Shown here in pieces: positions 1 through 9,231 of a DNA stretch of 64,000 bases. Source of the stretch: Arthrobacter_N sp051262515. Lineage in GTDB: Bacteria > Actinomycetota > Actinomycetes > Actinomycetales > Micrococcaceae. How positions within the stretch are numbered: position 1 is the first letter of the stretch; each line of letters begins with the position of its first letter. The translations under genes and the position numbers were made by a program. The stretch spans positions 186,001 through 250,000 of the forward strand of contig NZ_JBIMER010000002.1 in assembly GCF_051262515.1 (NCBI RefSeq). The letters run 5' to 3'. The notes beneath the pieces were generated by a model. That model made no database searches. It saw only the letters and a program-made list of their open reading frames with translations, and was not told the origin of the DNA.

Positions 1-20
1 ATTCCGATGCGCACGTCCAT
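1..20 (-). CDS. DUF3107-type small protein, N-terminus only (cut by window edge)
   Basis: Only six full codons are inside the window (MDVRIG), starting at an ATG at 20-18 on the minus strand. A strong ribosome binding site, GAAGGAG, lies 7 nt upstream. In actinobacteria a DUF3107 protein with this kind of N-terminus sits beside a TetR gene (the Rv3208A/Rv3208 arrangement in Mycobacterium). The neighbouring TetR gene and MoeZ support the same identity here. The start is well supported by the binding site; the family call is inference from context and six residues. Confidence 0.5.
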
Positions 21-75
21 GTGGCGGCTCCTTCTCTGGCGGGGCGATATTCAAGCTGTCAGCTACGAATCTACT

Positions 76-711
76 TCAGGATTCCTTGGGAAACCGACCG
101 ATTCCGCGCCAAGCTAAACGAGAGACGAGTTCCGAGGCGTCGTCCAGGTTGACGTCGTCCTCCAACTCCAACCAGTAGCGCGCCGACACCTGTGCCATCC
201 CAGACATGCCCCGCCCGAGAAGGAGCGCCTGTGCCCGCGGCAGCTTCGTGTCCTCCGCGATGACGTCGGCGATGGCCGATGCGAACCGGGCGTTGAAGTC
301 CTCGAGCCGCTTGCTGACTTCCGGGTCGTTCATGAGGTCGGATTCAAAGACCATGCGGTGCGCTTGGCTGTCGTGGGCGATGAACTCGAAGTAGGCCTTT
401 ATGGTCGCCTGGACGCGCAGCTTGTTGTCCGTGGTCGAAGAGATCGCCGCCAGCATGCGTTCGGTGAGATCCGCGAGATGCGCTTCGAGCAACGCGAGGT
501 ACAGTTCGCGCTTGCCCGGAAAGTGTTGATATAGAACCGGTTTGCTCACCATGGCAACATCTGCGATCTCGTCCATCGAGGCACCGTGGTAGCCGTTCGA
601 TACGAAGACCTGGTGGGCTGCGCGCAGAAGCTGTCGACGGCGCTGCTCACGGGGCATGCGTTGGGTCTTCGACGCCCGATCCGGGGTGCTGTCCACATCC
701 TGCCTTTCCAT
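76..711 (-). CDS. TetR/AcrR family transcriptional regulator
   Basis: This is a DNA-binding repressor of the TetR type, 211 residues from the chosen start. The N-terminal helix-turn-helix region follows the MPREQRRRQLL segment and contains GASMDEIADVAMVSKPVLYQ and HFPGKRELYLALL, the classical TetR signature. The rest is a helical ligand and dimer domain without recognisable specificity. An upstream ATG at 780 is in frame, but a TAGAAT -10 hexamer at 749-754 lies downstream of it, so translation more likely starts at the ATG at 711. Homologues next to DUF3107 and moeZ are conserved in actinobacteria; the ligand and targets cannot be told from sequence. Confidence 0.9.
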   Translation of the reverse strand: MERQDVDSTPDRASKTQRMPREQRRRQLLRAAHQVFVSNGYHGASMDEIADVAMVSKPVLYQHFPGKRELYLALLEAHLADLTERMLAAISSTTDNKLRVQATIKAYFEFIAHDSQAHRMVFESDLMNDPEVSKRLEDFNARFASAIADVIAEDTKLPRAQALLLGRGMSGMAQVSARYWLELEDDVNLDDASELVSRLAWRGIGRFPKES

Positions 712-901
712 GGAGCCGCCGCCAATGTAGGGCCGGCTGAGGTACGTCATTCTATGCCCGGGTAAACTCGTTATGCCCACCAGAAAGCCTAACTTCGCGG
801 TATTTCCCGAGCTCTTGGTAACAGTGGGTCACCCGAGGCGCCGCAGTGTGCGGCTAGCAGGGCAAAATGCCGTCCTTGAGGTCATACGGGAACTACTGAC
901 T

Positions 902-907
902 TAGGGT
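902..907 (+). promoter_or_regulatory. -10 element of a leaderless moeZ promoter
   Basis: TAGGGT ends 6 nt before the ATG at 914, which places transcription start at or next to the start codon. No Shine-Dalgarno sequence is present. The -35 region is not obvious. Confidence 0.5.
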
Positions 908-913
908 TGTTGC

Positions 914-2095
914 ATGGAAACCGAACGTAGGGGTCCCGGAGTCCCGCTTGTCGACCTTGCACCGGAACTCACCGCGGCGGAACTACGCCGTTACTCGAGG
1001 CACCTCATCATTCCCGAGGTGGGGATGGATGGACAGCGTCGCCTGAAGCAGGCACGGATATTGGTGGTAGGTGCCGGTGGACTTGGCTCGCCCGCCCTGC
1101 TCTACCTTGCGGCAGCCGGCATCGGCACGCTGGGGATCGTGGACGACGACACGGTCGACGAGTCGAACCTCCAGCGGCAGGTCATTCACGGCGTTTCCGA
1201 CCTCGGCAAGTCCAAGGCCGAGTCCGCACGAGATTCGATTCACGACCTCAATCCGCATGTGTCCGTAGTCCTCCACCAGGAACGCCTCGACGCCGGAAAC
1301 GCCCTGGAGATTTTCGCGGGCTACGACTTGGTCCTGGATGGAACGGACAATTTCGCGACACGCTATCTGGTCAACGACGCGGCGGCGATCGTAGGGATTC
1401 CCTACATCTGGGGCTCGATCCTGCGTTTCGACGGCCAAGTCAGCGTCTTCTGGAACGGCCATGGCCCCACCTACCGCGACCTCTATCCGGAGGCGCCGCC
1501 CGCCGGCACCGTCCCCTCCTGTGCGGAGGGGGGTGTGTTCGGCGTGCTGTGCGCACAGATCGGATCCGTCATGGTGGCCGAGGCGATCAAACTGGTCACC
1601 GGTATGGGAGACCCCCTTTTGGGTCGGGTACTGATCCTGGATTCCCTCGCCATGACGTGGCAGGAGATCCGGCTGAAGCCCGATCCCGAGACGGTGCAGC
1701 CCGCTGCCCTGCTGGACGACTATCCCGCATTCTGCGGGATGCCGACGCAGGGCGCCGATTCGGAGCTTCCCGCGGTGGGGGCGAAGGAACTCCAGGCCAT
1801 GCTGGCCGCCAGGGCGGACGGGCGGTCCGACTTCCGACTCATCGACGTGCGGGAACCGGGCGAGGCCGACATCGTGGCCATCGATGGTGCGGAGTTGGCT
1901 CCCCGAGGCCAAATACTCGGCGGCGACATCGATCTTCCGCGCGACGTGCCGCTGGTGCTGCACTGCAAATCAGGTGGCCGTTCCGGTGAAGTGCTGGCTT
2001 ATCTCCTCGAACGCGGCTACCCGGACGCAAGGCATCTGGCCGGCGGTATCCTGGCCTGGGTTGAGGACGTGGAGCCCGGCAAGCCCGTCTACTGA
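914..2095 (+). CDS. moeZ: MoeZ: E1-like adenylyltransferase/sulfurtransferase with rhodanese domain
   Basis: It adenylates and thiocarboxylates ubiquitin-like sulfur carriers (MoaD/ThiS/CysO type), linking molybdopterin, thiamine and cysteine pathways. The N-terminal E1 fold (about residues 25-270) shows the nucleotide-binding GAGGLGSPAL loop, the DDDTVDESNLQRQ segment with the Arg finger, and the conserved Cys in VPSCAEGG. The C-terminal rhodanese domain (about 290-393) carries the active-site loop HCKSGGRSGE with its persulfide Cys. The CxxC zinc pairs of MoeB are absent (YRDLYPEAP and AFCG instead), which to my knowledge is normal for actinobacterial MoeZ. The gene appears to be expressed from a leaderless promoter and converges on hemA. 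Confidence 0.93.
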   Translation: METERRGPGVPLVDLAPELTAAELRRYSRHLIIPEVGMDGQRRLKQARILVVGAGGLGSPALLYLAAAGIGTLGIVDDDTVDESNLQRQVIHGVSDLGKSKAESARDSIHDLNPHVSVVLHQERLDAGNALEIFAGYDLVLDGTDNFATRYLVNDAAAIVGIPYIWGSILRFDGQVSVFWNGHGPTYRDLYPEAPPAGTVPSCAEGGVFGVLCAQIGSVMVAEAIKLVTGMGDPLLGRVLILDSLAMTWQEIRLKPDPETVQPAALLDDYPAFCGMPTQGADSELPAVGAKELQAMLAARADGRSDFRLIDVREPGEADIVAIDGAELAPRGQILGGDIDLPRDVPLVLHCKSGGRSGEVLAYLLERGYPDARHLAGGILAWVEDVEPGKPVY

Positions 2096-2192
2096 GCAAG
2101 CCCGTGTGCCGTACAAGCCCGCGTGCGCAGAGTTCGTGTGCTCGGACCCCTCGTCCTGAGGGAACCCGGCCTACTCAGGAGTGCAGGCGCCC

Positions 2193-3557
2193 TTAGCCGG
2201 CGTCGCGGACGGAACCGCCAGCGGCAGACTCTGAAATCGGGCAGGTGTCGGCGTCGGTCGCCGCGGAAGTCCCCGGATGGGCCGAGCCGCGCCGGCCGAC
2301 GGACTGCCCGCCAACGCTGATGCCGAAGAGGGTCTCCAGTGCGGACTCGACCTCCGCCTGCCGACCCTCGGAAGCGAGCTCGCGGGCGCGGACGGTGGGG
2401 GCGTGCAGCAGTTGGCGCATCATGCGACGCATGGCGAACTCGACTTCCTCCGCTGCGGCGGTGCAGCCGTGTTGGGCGCGGACCTTCTCCACCTCGGTCT
2501 CCAGAACGCGCTGGGTGTGGCGCCGCAGTGCCACGATGGCCGCGTCCGCGGACCGCTCCATCTGTTCGTTCACGAAACTCTCGGCGGCCGAACTGACAAT
2601 CGTCCGGGCCTCGCGCAAAGCCTGCGCCTGCTCGGCGGGAGCCGCCATCCGCACCGACTCGAGCGTGATCAGGTCGACGTTCTCCAGCTCTTCGACGGAC
2701 TGGTCGAAGTCGCGGGTCAGCGCCAGGTCGATGGCAACCAGCTGGCGGTCGCCGCGTTCGAGGCCAGCGAGATCGGAAGCGGTGATTCGCTGCCCGCCGC
2801 CGCTGCAGCCGATCAGGACGTCGGCCGCCTCAAGGGCACTGCCCAGTGAAGCTTCGTCCAGGGCCGTGCCGCCGCGCGTCGCGACAAACGATTCGGCTCG
2901 ACCGGAGGCGGAATAAACCGAAATATCGGTGGCGCCGCGTTCCTTCAGCAGCGCCATGGTGGCGCCGGCGTAGGCGCCGGTTCCGAACACGACGATCGAC
3001 TTGGACGACCAGTTGGCATCCGTGGCGATGTCCGTGGCCAGGTCCAGGGCGACCGAGACGATGGAAAGGCCGCGACCGCCTAAAGCGGTACGTGTGCCGA
3101 CGTCCTTGGCGGTGCGGGACGCCGTTTGGAAGAGTCGCACGAGTGGGCCCGAAGCGGTTCCGCCCTGCTGGGCCTCGATCAGCGCGCGGCGAACCTGGCC
3201 CGCGATCTCGCGTTCGCCCGTCACAGCCGAGTCGAGTCCGGCGCCCACGGCGAAGAGGTGGTCGACGGCGTCCTGCCCCGTCTTGGTCGACAGCGCCGCG
3301 GAGACATGTTGCTCGGCCAGGCCAGAGGCGTCCGCGATCTGCGAAATGATGGCTGCCCGGGCGGCCTCGACGTCCTGGTCGGAGGTCGCCTCGCAATAGA
3401 CCTCGTAGCGGTTGCACGTGGAGAGGACCACCGCTCCGGACAAGGGGGTGGTTCCATCGAGCACGGCGGAGGCGACCCCGGAGGCCGCGGCACTCAGCCG
3501 GGCGACGGTCTCGAGGTCGATGTCCGAGTGGGAGGCGACGAGCGATAGGTAAACCAC
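2193..3557 (-). CDS. hemA: Glutamyl-tRNA reductase
   Basis: This NADPH-dependent enzyme reduces glutamyl-tRNA(Glu) to glutamate-1-semialdehyde, the first committed step of C5-pathway tetrapyrrole synthesis. The catalytic Cys48 lies in the signature LSTCNRYEVY. A GxGxxA-like Rossmann motif (VVFGTGAYAGATMALL) follows in the middle, and the C-terminal helical dimerisation domain ends with a variable tail. Length is 454 aa, typical for actinobacteria. The start is GTG (VYLSLVASH), with a TAGGAT -10 hexamer at 3567-3572, so the leader is only a few bases. The gene is divergent from hemE-hemL, which encode the rest of the pathway. Confidence 0.95.
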   Translation of the reverse strand: MVYLSLVASHSDIDLETVARLSAAASGVASAVLDGTTPLSGAVVLSTCNRYEVYCEATSDQDVEAARAAIISQIADASGLAEQHVSAALSTKTGQDAVDHLFAVGAGLDSAVTGEREIAGQVRRALIEAQQGGTASGPLVRLFQTASRTAKDVGTRTALGGRGLSIVSVALDLATDIATDANWSSKSIVVFGTGAYAGATMALLKERGATDISVYSASGRAESFVATRGGTALDEASLGSALEAADVLIGCSGGGQRITASDLAGLERGDRQLVAIDLALTRDFDQSVEELENVDLITLESVRMAAPAEQAQALREARTIVSSAAESFVNEQMERSADAAIVALRRHTQRVLETEVEKVRAQHGCTAAAEEVEFAMRRMMRQLLHAPTVRARELASEGRQAEVESALETLFGISVGGQSVGRRGSAHPGTSAATDADTCPISESAAGGSVRDAG

Positions 3558-3693
3558 AGTGGATCCATCCTACCGCCAGAGCAGGGGGTATTCTCCGCCG
3601 ATTACGGCATGTGTTCGTGTCTTATCCCACCTTCCGGGCCTTTCCGCGGCGGGGGATTAGCGGTTACGACACCACCTTGGCAGAATCATCACC

Positions 3694-4767
3694 ATGACGT
3701 TGAGCGCAAGCCACCCGCTGAAGGATGGCCGAACTGCCGGATCCCCCCTGATCACCGCCTACCGAGGCGGGGAGCCGAGTCGCCGTCCCGTGTGGTTCAT
3801 GCGCCAGGCGGGCCGATCCCTGCCGGAGTACCGCTCGCTGCGCGAGGGGATTCCGATGCTGGAGTCGTGCCTGAGGCCCGAGCTGGCGTCGGAGATCACC
3901 CTGCAGCCCGTGAGGCGCCACGACGTCGACGCGGCGATCTTCTTCTCCGACATCGTGATCCCCCTGAAGCTCGCCGGCGTCGAGGTGGACATCGTTCCGG
4001 GCGTCGGGCCAGTGCTCGCGAAGCCCGTGCGGACCGCCACGGACGTGGCGGCCCTGCCGCGGCTCGACGACGCCGCCCTGGATCCGATTCGCGAGGCCGT
4101 CGCGCTGACGGTGGAACAGCTGGGGTCCACCCCGCTGATCGGCTTCGCCGGTGCGCCGTTCACGCTGGCCGCGTACATGGTGGAGGGCCGCCCGTCGCGC
4201 GACCACTTGGGCCCGCGCACCATGATGCACGCCGACCCTGAAACCTGGCGGGCGCTCGCGGAATGGGCCGCCGACGCTTCGGGCGAGTTCCTCCGCGCCC
4301 AGCTGGAGGCCGGCGCCAGCGCCGGCCAGCTCTTCGACTCCTGGGCCGGCAGCCTGGGACTGGCCGACTACGAGCGGCACGTCGCGTCGTCGTCGTCCCG
4401 GGCCCTAGACCACGTCCGCGACCTGGGCGCACCGCTGGTCCATTTCGGGACCGGCACCTCCGAACTTCTCCCCGCCATGCGCGACGTCGGCGTGGACGTC
4501 GTCGGCGTCGACTACCGGCTCCCGCTGGACGAGGCCAACCGCCGGCTCGGCGGCACGGTCCCGCTGCAGGGCAACATCGATCCCGCGTTGCTTCCCGCGC
4601 CGTGGGAGGTCCTCGAGGAACATGTGCGCGGCGTCCTTGCCGCGGGGGAGTCCGCGCCCGGCCACGTGGTGAACCTGGGACACGGAGTCCCGCCGGAAAC
4701 CGACCCGGACGTCCTCACACGGGTCGTCGAACTGGTGCACTCCGTAGCCCCGACCGCGAAGGCCTAG
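3694..4767 (+). CDS. hemE: Uroporphyrinogen III decarboxylase
   Basis: It removes four acetate carboxyls from uroporphyrinogen III to give coproporphyrinogen III in the cytosol. The N-terminal signature RPVWFMRQAGRSLPEYR carries the substrate-binding arginines. The segment FFSDIVIPLKLAGV and the C-terminal NLGHGVPPETDPD also fit the family. Length (357 aa) is normal. It is the first gene of the plus-strand heme operon. A CAGAAT -10-like hexamer lies 7 nt before the ATG with TTAGCG 18 bp upstream, so the transcript may be leaderless. cgoX follows after 18 nt. Confidence 0.96.
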   Translation: MTLSASHPLKDGRTAGSPLITAYRGGEPSRRPVWFMRQAGRSLPEYRSLREGIPMLESCLRPELASEITLQPVRRHDVDAAIFFSDIVIPLKLAGVEVDIVPGVGPVLAKPVRTATDVAALPRLDDAALDPIREAVALTVEQLGSTPLIGFAGAPFTLAAYMVEGRPSRDHLGPRTMMHADPETWRALAEWAADASGEFLRAQLEAGASAGQLFDSWAGSLGLADYERHVASSSSRALDHVRDLGAPLVHFGTGTSELLPAMRDVGVDVVGVDYRLPLDEANRRLGGTVPLQGNIDPALLPAPWEVLEEHVRGVLAAGESAPGHVVNLGHGVPPETDPDVLTRVVELVHSVAPTAKA

Positions 4768-4785
4768 CAGGAAAGAGAAGCCGAG

Positions 4786-6291
4786 ATGCCACACCGGAAC
4801 GCACGCCAGACACACCCCGCCGCCGACCAGGGCGCGCCAGTGCCCGTTCCGGTGCGGGCCGTCGTCGTCGGCGGGGGTGTGGCCGGACTGGTGGCAGCGC
4901 GGGAACTCGCGATCTCGGGGCACGAGGTGGAGGTGTTCGAGGCGTCGCCCGCGTTCGGCGGCTGCGTCGCGCCCCATACCGTCGCCGGGCTCCTGCTCGA
5001 CGCCGGCGCCGAATCCTTCGCCACCCGCAACACCGCCGTCGCGGACCTGATGGCCGAACTCGGACTCGCCGGCGACATCGCCGTGCCGCGCCCCGGAGGC
5101 GCCTGGTTGTACTTCGATCGGGACGGCGGCCGCGGCGGCACCGCCCTGCCGATGCCGCAGACCGGCATCCTCGGCATCCCCGGTGACCCCGGGGCGGACG
5201 ACGTCAAACGCGCCATCGGTGCGGCGGCGGCGCTGCGGGCCACGACCGACCTCGCCATGCCCGTCTCGCGCCACGTGGCCCAGGGGCCGCTCAGCATCGG
5301 GGAACTGGTCCGCTCCCGCATGGGCCGGGCCGTGTTGGACACGCTGGTGGCGCCGGTCGTCTCGGGGGTCCACTCCGCGGACCCGGACACGCTCGACGTC
5401 GACACGGTCGCCCCCGGGTTGCGCGCCGCCGTCGTCAAGCACGGTTCGCTGGCCCGGGCGGTGTCCTCGATGCGTGCCGCGGCGCCCGCGGGATCGGCCG
5501 TCGCCGGGTTGAACGGGGGCATGCACCGCCTCGTGGCCGCGCTGGTCCAGGACCTGCGCGAGCGCGGCGCGACCCTACACGTGGGCACGTCCGCCACGGG
5601 CATCGAAAGCACGACGGCGGGGCACGCACCGGGCGCGCGCCCGTGGGCCGTCGCGGTGCGCGGCCCCGGCGCCGCGGCGGCGCACACGGTCGACGCCGAC
5701 CGGGTTGTCGTCGCCACCACGGGACCGGCCGCCGTCGACCTGCTCGCGGGCCTGCGTCCCGAACTCGGGCGGCACCGTCCCGAAGCGGGCGCGGGCGTCT
5801 CCCTGGTCACCCTGGTCGTGGACAAGCCCGAACTCGACGACGCTCCGCGCGGGACCGGGATGCTGGTCGCCCCGGGCGCCGCAAACGTCGGCGCGAAGGC
5901 CATCACCCATGCGTCCGCCAAGTGGGGATGGCTCGGCGAGGAGGCGGGCCCCGGCACGCACGTGCTCCGGCTTTCCTACGGCCGCGTCTCCGAGGCGACG
6001 TCGCGGATCTCCGACGCAGCCGACGAGGAGCTGCGCCACACGGCAGTGCTCGACGCCGGCCGGCTGCTGGGCGTGGACCTCCAGGACACCGACGTCCTCG
6101 GGTGGGACGTGGTCCGCTACGTCGGTGCGCTGCCCTTCGCGACCACGGGCCACCGGGACCGCGCGGAGGAGTTCCGGCGGGACCTCGCGCCCCTGGACGG
6201 CATCGACGTCGTCGGCGCGTGGCTTTCCGGAACCGGACTCGCAGCCGTCGTCGCCGACACCCGCACTCGCATCGGCATCACCGCCAGCTGA
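4786..6291 (+). CDS. hemY: Coproporphyrinogen III oxidase (coproporphyrin-forming), HemY/CgoX type
   Basis: This FAD- and oxygen-dependent oxidase of the HemG/HemY family has 501 residues. The dinucleotide-binding motif VVVGGGVAGLVAARELA (from about residue 25) is followed by an acidic residue that binds the FAD ribose (VFEAS). The C-terminus WLSGTGLAAVVADTRTR is the second FAD-contact motif. Because HemQ and a ferrochelatase follow directly, the expected reaction is coproporphyrinogen III to coproporphyrin III rather than formation of protoporphyrin IX. That assignment comes from pathway context. A purine-rich GAGAAG segment precedes the ATG. The N-terminal 23 residues form a non-conserved extension. 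Confidence 0.92.
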   Translation: MPHRNARQTHPAADQGAPVPVPVRAVVVGGGVAGLVAARELAISGHEVEVFEASPAFGGCVAPHTVAGLLLDAGAESFATRNTAVADLMAELGLAGDIAVPRPGGAWLYFDRDGGRGGTALPMPQTGILGIPGDPGADDVKRAIGAAAALRATTDLAMPVSRHVAQGPLSIGELVRSRMGRAVLDTLVAPVVSGVHSADPDTLDVDTVAPGLRAAVVKHGSLARAVSSMRAAAPAGSAVAGLNGGMHRLVAALVQDLRERGATLHVGTSATGIESTTAGHAPGARPWAVAVRGPGAAAAHTVDADRVVVATTGPAAVDLLAGLRPELGRHRPEAGAGVSLVTLVVDKPELDDAPRGTGMLVAPGAANVGAKAITHASAKWGWLGEEAGPGTHVLRLSYGRVSEATSRISDAADEELRHTAVLDAGRLLGVDLQDTDVLGWDVVRYVGALPFATTGHRDRAEEFRRDLAPLDGIDVVGAWLSGTGLAAVVADTRTRIGITAS

Positions 6292-6345
6292 CCCCCTGAA
6301 CACAGCATGCCCCACGCAGAGAAACACGTAGAGAAAGAGGCCACC

Positions 6346-7053
6346 ATGAGCGAGAACCCCTACAGCAGTCCCGTGCTTGCCGACCGCGAGCGCGAGGGCG
6401 ACACGCTGCACTTCACCCTCTGGACCGTGTTCAAGCGCGACTCCGACCTCGACCGGTCCGAGGGCGTCGCGGCCTTCGACGCGCTCGTCGCCGAGCTCGC
6501 CGCGGACGGCGTGACGATGCGCGGGGCCTACGACGTCTCCGGCATGCGCGACGACGCCGACGTCATGGTGTGGTTGCACGGCCCCGCCGCCGAGGCCCTG
6601 CAGGAGGCCGTGCGCAAGATCCGGCGCAGCTTCCTGTTCGCCGAGACGTCCATCGCGTGGTCGTCCATGGGCGTGCACCGCGAGGCCGAGTTCGCCAAGG
6701 ACCACTCGCCGGCGTTCGCGCGCGGCAAGGAGCCGAGCACGTGGATGACGGTCTACCCGTTCGTGCGCTCCTACGACTGGTACCTGCTGGACCCCAAGGA
6801 CCGCGGAAAGATGCTTCGAGACCACGGCGTGCTCGGCCGCCAGTTCCCGCAGGTCCTCGCCAACACGGTCGCCTCGTTCGCCCTGAACGACTTCGAGTGG
6901 ATGATCTGCCTCGAGGCGCCGGAACTGATCGACCTGGTGGACATGATGCGGCACCTCCGGTACTCCGAGGCGCGCCTCCACGTGCGCGACGAGCTCCCGT
7001 TCTACACCGGCCGCCGCGTCGACACCGCCGGGATCGCCGAGGTGCTCCGGTGA
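6346..7053 (+). CDS. hemQ: Coproheme decarboxylase (HemQ/ChdC)
   Basis: It catalyses the last step of the coproporphyrin-dependent pathway: two oxidative decarboxylations of Fe-coproporphyrin III to heme b with peroxide. The 235-residue product has the chlorite-dismutase-like fold signature: the substrate-side Tyr137 in WMTVYPFVRSYDWY, a probable proximal His160 in LRDHGVLGRQFP, and a His in AEFAKDHSPAF that probably corresponds to the distal His of actinobacterial members. The start is placed at the ATG at 6346, preceded by GAAAGAGG. An in-frame ATG at 6307 would add 13 residues but has a poorer binding site. The stop overlaps the ferrochelatase GTG by 4 nt. Confidence 0.95.
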   Translation: MSENPYSSPVLADREREGDTLHFTLWTVFKRDSDLDRSEGVAAFDALVAELAADGVTMRGAYDVSGMRDDADVMVWLHGPAAEALQEAVRKIRRSFLFAETSIAWSSMGVHREAEFAKDHSPAFARGKEPSTWMTVYPFVRSYDWYLLDPKDRGKMLRDHGVLGRQFPQVLANTVASFALNDFEWMICLEAPELIDLVDMMRHLRYSEARLHVRDELPFYTGRRVDTAGIAEVLR

Positions 7054-8261
7054 CCGGCCGGCTGATCTTCGATCCCCGCGAGGGATACGACGCAGACGGG
7101 CGCATGGCCCCCAAGCCGTACGACGCCGTCCTGCTCGCCTCGTTCGGCGGCCCCGAGGGCCAGGACGATGTGATTCCGTTCCTGCGCAACGTCACCCGCG
7201 GGCGGGGCATCCCGGACGAGCGCCTGGAGGAGGTGGCCACCCACTACCGCGCCAACGGCGGCATCAGCCCCATCAACGCGCAGAACCGCGCACTGAAGGC
7301 GGCCATCGAGGCGGAGTTCGAGGCCCGCGGGATCGCCCTGCCCGTCTACTGGGGCAACCGCAACTGGGCGCCGTACATCCCGGACACGCTCCGCGAGATG
7401 CACGACGCCGGCCACCAGCGGGTGCTCATGTTCAGCACCAGCGCCTACTCGTCCTATTCCAGCTGCCGGCAGTACCGCGAGGACCTCGGCGTCGCCCTGC
7501 GCGAGACCGGCCTCGAGGGTCGGATGGAGGTGGACAAGGTCCGCCAGTACTTCGACCACCCGGGCTTTGTCGAGCCGTTCGTCGAAGGCGTCGCGGCCGG
7601 CCTGGCCGACGTGCGCGCCCGCCTCGCTCAGGCGGGGAAGGACGGCGCCGGGGTGCGCATCGTCTTCGTCACCCACTCCATCCCGACGTCCGACGCCGAG
7701 GCGGCCGGCCCGCGGGACGTGGCCGCAGCGCTGGAAACGGACGTCTACTCGGCCCAGCACCTGGCCGTGGGGCGCGCCATCCTGGACCGCGTTCCGGAGT
7801 CCGCCGGCCTGGAGACGTCGCTGGTGTTCCAGTCGCGCTCCGGGGGGCCGCACGTGCCGTGGCTCGAGCCGGACATCAACGACGCCTTGTCCGAATACGC
7901 CGCCGCGGGCACCCGCGGGGTGCTGGTGGTCCCGATCGGGTTCGTCAGCGACCACATGGAGGTCCTGTGGGACCTGGACACGGAGGCCAAGGAAACCTGC
8001 GCCGAGCTCGGCCTCGTCTTCCACCGCGTGCCTACCCCAGGCACCCACCGCAAGTACGTCGAGGGCATCGTGGACATGGTCTCGGAGCGCCTCCTCGGCA
8101 CCAACGGCAAGGCGCTGCTCGACGGCCGGGCGTCGGAGGCCGAACTGGGCCCGTGGTACGACGTCTGCCGGCCGAACTGCTGTTCCAAGACCATGCGGGA
8201 CGGAACGGTGAAGCCGACCATCGCGGCCGTCGACTCCGAGGTGGGGGTGCCGCGCCCGTGA
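7050..8261 (+). CDS. hemH: Coproporphyrin III ferrochelatase
   Basis: It inserts ferrous iron into coproporphyrin III. The protein has 403 aa if the GTG overlapping the hemQ stop (GTGA) is used; an internal ATG at 7104 is the alternative. The family core includes LLASFGGPEGQDDVIPFL, the region YWGNRNWAPYIPDTL and the catalytic-His strand IVFVTHSIPTSD. Cys139 in SYSSCRQYRE and a C-terminal cluster Cys373, Cys377 and Cys378 (VCRPNCCSK) suggest the [2Fe-2S] cluster known in actinobacterial ferrochelatases. Overlap with both neighbours implies translational coupling. Confidence 0.94.
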   Translation: MTGRLIFDPREGYDADGRMAPKPYDAVLLASFGGPEGQDDVIPFLRNVTRGRGIPDERLEEVATHYRANGGISPINAQNRALKAAIEAEFEARGIALPVYWGNRNWAPYIPDTLREMHDAGHQRVLMFSTSAYSSYSSCRQYREDLGVALRETGLEGRMEVDKVRQYFDHPGFVEPFVEGVAAGLADVRARLAQAGKDGAGVRIVFVTHSIPTSDAEAAGPRDVAAALETDVYSAQHLAVGRAILDRVPESAGLETSLVFQSRSGGPHVPWLEPDINDALSEYAAAGTRGVLVVPIGFVSDHMEVLWDLDTEAKETCAELGLVFHRVPTPGTHRKYVEGIVDMVSERLLGTNGKALLDGRASEAELGPWYDVCRPNCCSKTMRDGTVKPTIAAVDSEVGVPRP

Positions 8262-9229
8262 CCGGATTCGTGGTGGGCACCCGCGGAAGCGCGCTTGCCG
8301 TGACCCAAACGACGACGGTCGCGGAGCACCTCGCCGCCGCCGGCGCTCCGGACTACAAGATCGTGCGCATCAAGACGGAGGGCGACGTGACCGCCGGGCC
8401 GCTGTCCCAACTGGGTGGCACCGGGGTCTTCGCCGCCGCCCTGCGCATGGCGCTCCTCAACGGGGAGTGCGACGTCGCCATCCACTCCCTCAAGGACCTG
8501 CCCAGCAAGCAGCCGGAGGGACTGGTCATCGCCGCCATCCCCGAACGCGTCGACGTGCGCGACGCCCTCTGCGCGCGCGACGGGCTCACGCTCGCGGAGC
8601 TGCCCGAAGGCTCCAGCATCGGCACCGGGTCCCCGCGGCGGGCCGCGCAACTGCGCGGGGCACGCCCGGACCTGGTGGTCGTCGACATCCGCGGGAACGT
8701 TGGCACGCGCCTCGGCAGGGTCGCCGGGTCGCCGGCCCCGGCGAACGACGGCGGCGTGGGGCACGGCAGGCACGGCGACCTCGACGCCGTCGTGCTCGCC
8801 GCCGCCGGACTGCGGCGCCTGGGCCTGGAGGGCCACGTCACCGAGTTCCTGGACCCCTCGATCATGCTGCCGGCGCCGGGACAGGGCGCGCTCGCCGTCG
8901 AGTGCCGGCCCGAAACCGTCGTCGACGGAAACCTCGCGGACGCGCTCGCCGGGATCGACCACGCGACGTCGCGGCTGGGCGTCACCGCCGAGCGCGGACT
9001 GTTGGCGCGGCTCGAGGCCGGCTGCAGCGCCCCGATCGGCGCGCTGGCGCACCTCGACAGGGAAGCGCTGGTGCTGGAGGCGGCCGTCTGCAGCACCGAC
9101 GGCTCCCGCATGCTGCGGCGCGCCCTGTCCACCGCCGACCTCAGCCTCGACGGCGCGGAGGCGCTCGGGCGCGACCTCGCCGACGAGCTCCTGGGCCTGG
9201 GCGCCGCCGAACTCGCGGACCTGGGCTGA
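8258..9229 (+). CDS. hemC: Porphobilinogen deaminase (hydroxymethylbilane synthase)
   Basis: It polymerises four porphobilinogen units into hydroxymethylbilane. The dipyrromethane cofactor Cys is Cys256 in LEAGCSAPIGA. Other conserved pieces are VGTRGSALAVTQT at the N-terminus, HSLKDLPSKQPEGL, and the arginine-rich segment IGTGSPRRAAQLR that binds the growing chain carboxylates. Length is 323 aa from the GTG at 8258, which overlaps the ferrochelatase stop by 4 nt. Residues about 155-170 (SPAPANDGGVGHGR) look like a small extra loop. Confidence 0.95.
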   Translation: MTGFVVGTRGSALAVTQTTTVAEHLAAAGAPDYKIVRIKTEGDVTAGPLSQLGGTGVFAAALRMALLNGECDVAIHSLKDLPSKQPEGLVIAAIPERVDVRDALCARDGLTLAELPEGSSIGTGSPRRAAQLRGARPDLVVVDIRGNVGTRLGRVAGSPAPANDGGVGHGRHGDLDAVVLAAAGLRRLGLEGHVTEFLDPSIMLPAPGQGALAVECRPETVVDGNLADALAGIDHATSRLGVTAERGLLARLEAGCSAPIGALAHLDREALVLEAAVCSTDGSRMLRRALSTADLSLDGAEALGRDLADELLGLGAAELADLG

Positions 9230-9231
9230 GC

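Noticed and set aside
712..780. Longer TetR form starting at the ATG at 780
   Set aside because: A TAGAAT -10 hexamer lies downstream of that ATG and the extra 23 residues are not family-like.
1489..1500. Loss of zinc cysteines in MoeZ as a sign of degeneration
   Set aside because: Mycobacterial MoeZ, as I know it, also has YRDLYPEP here, so this is the norm for the family.
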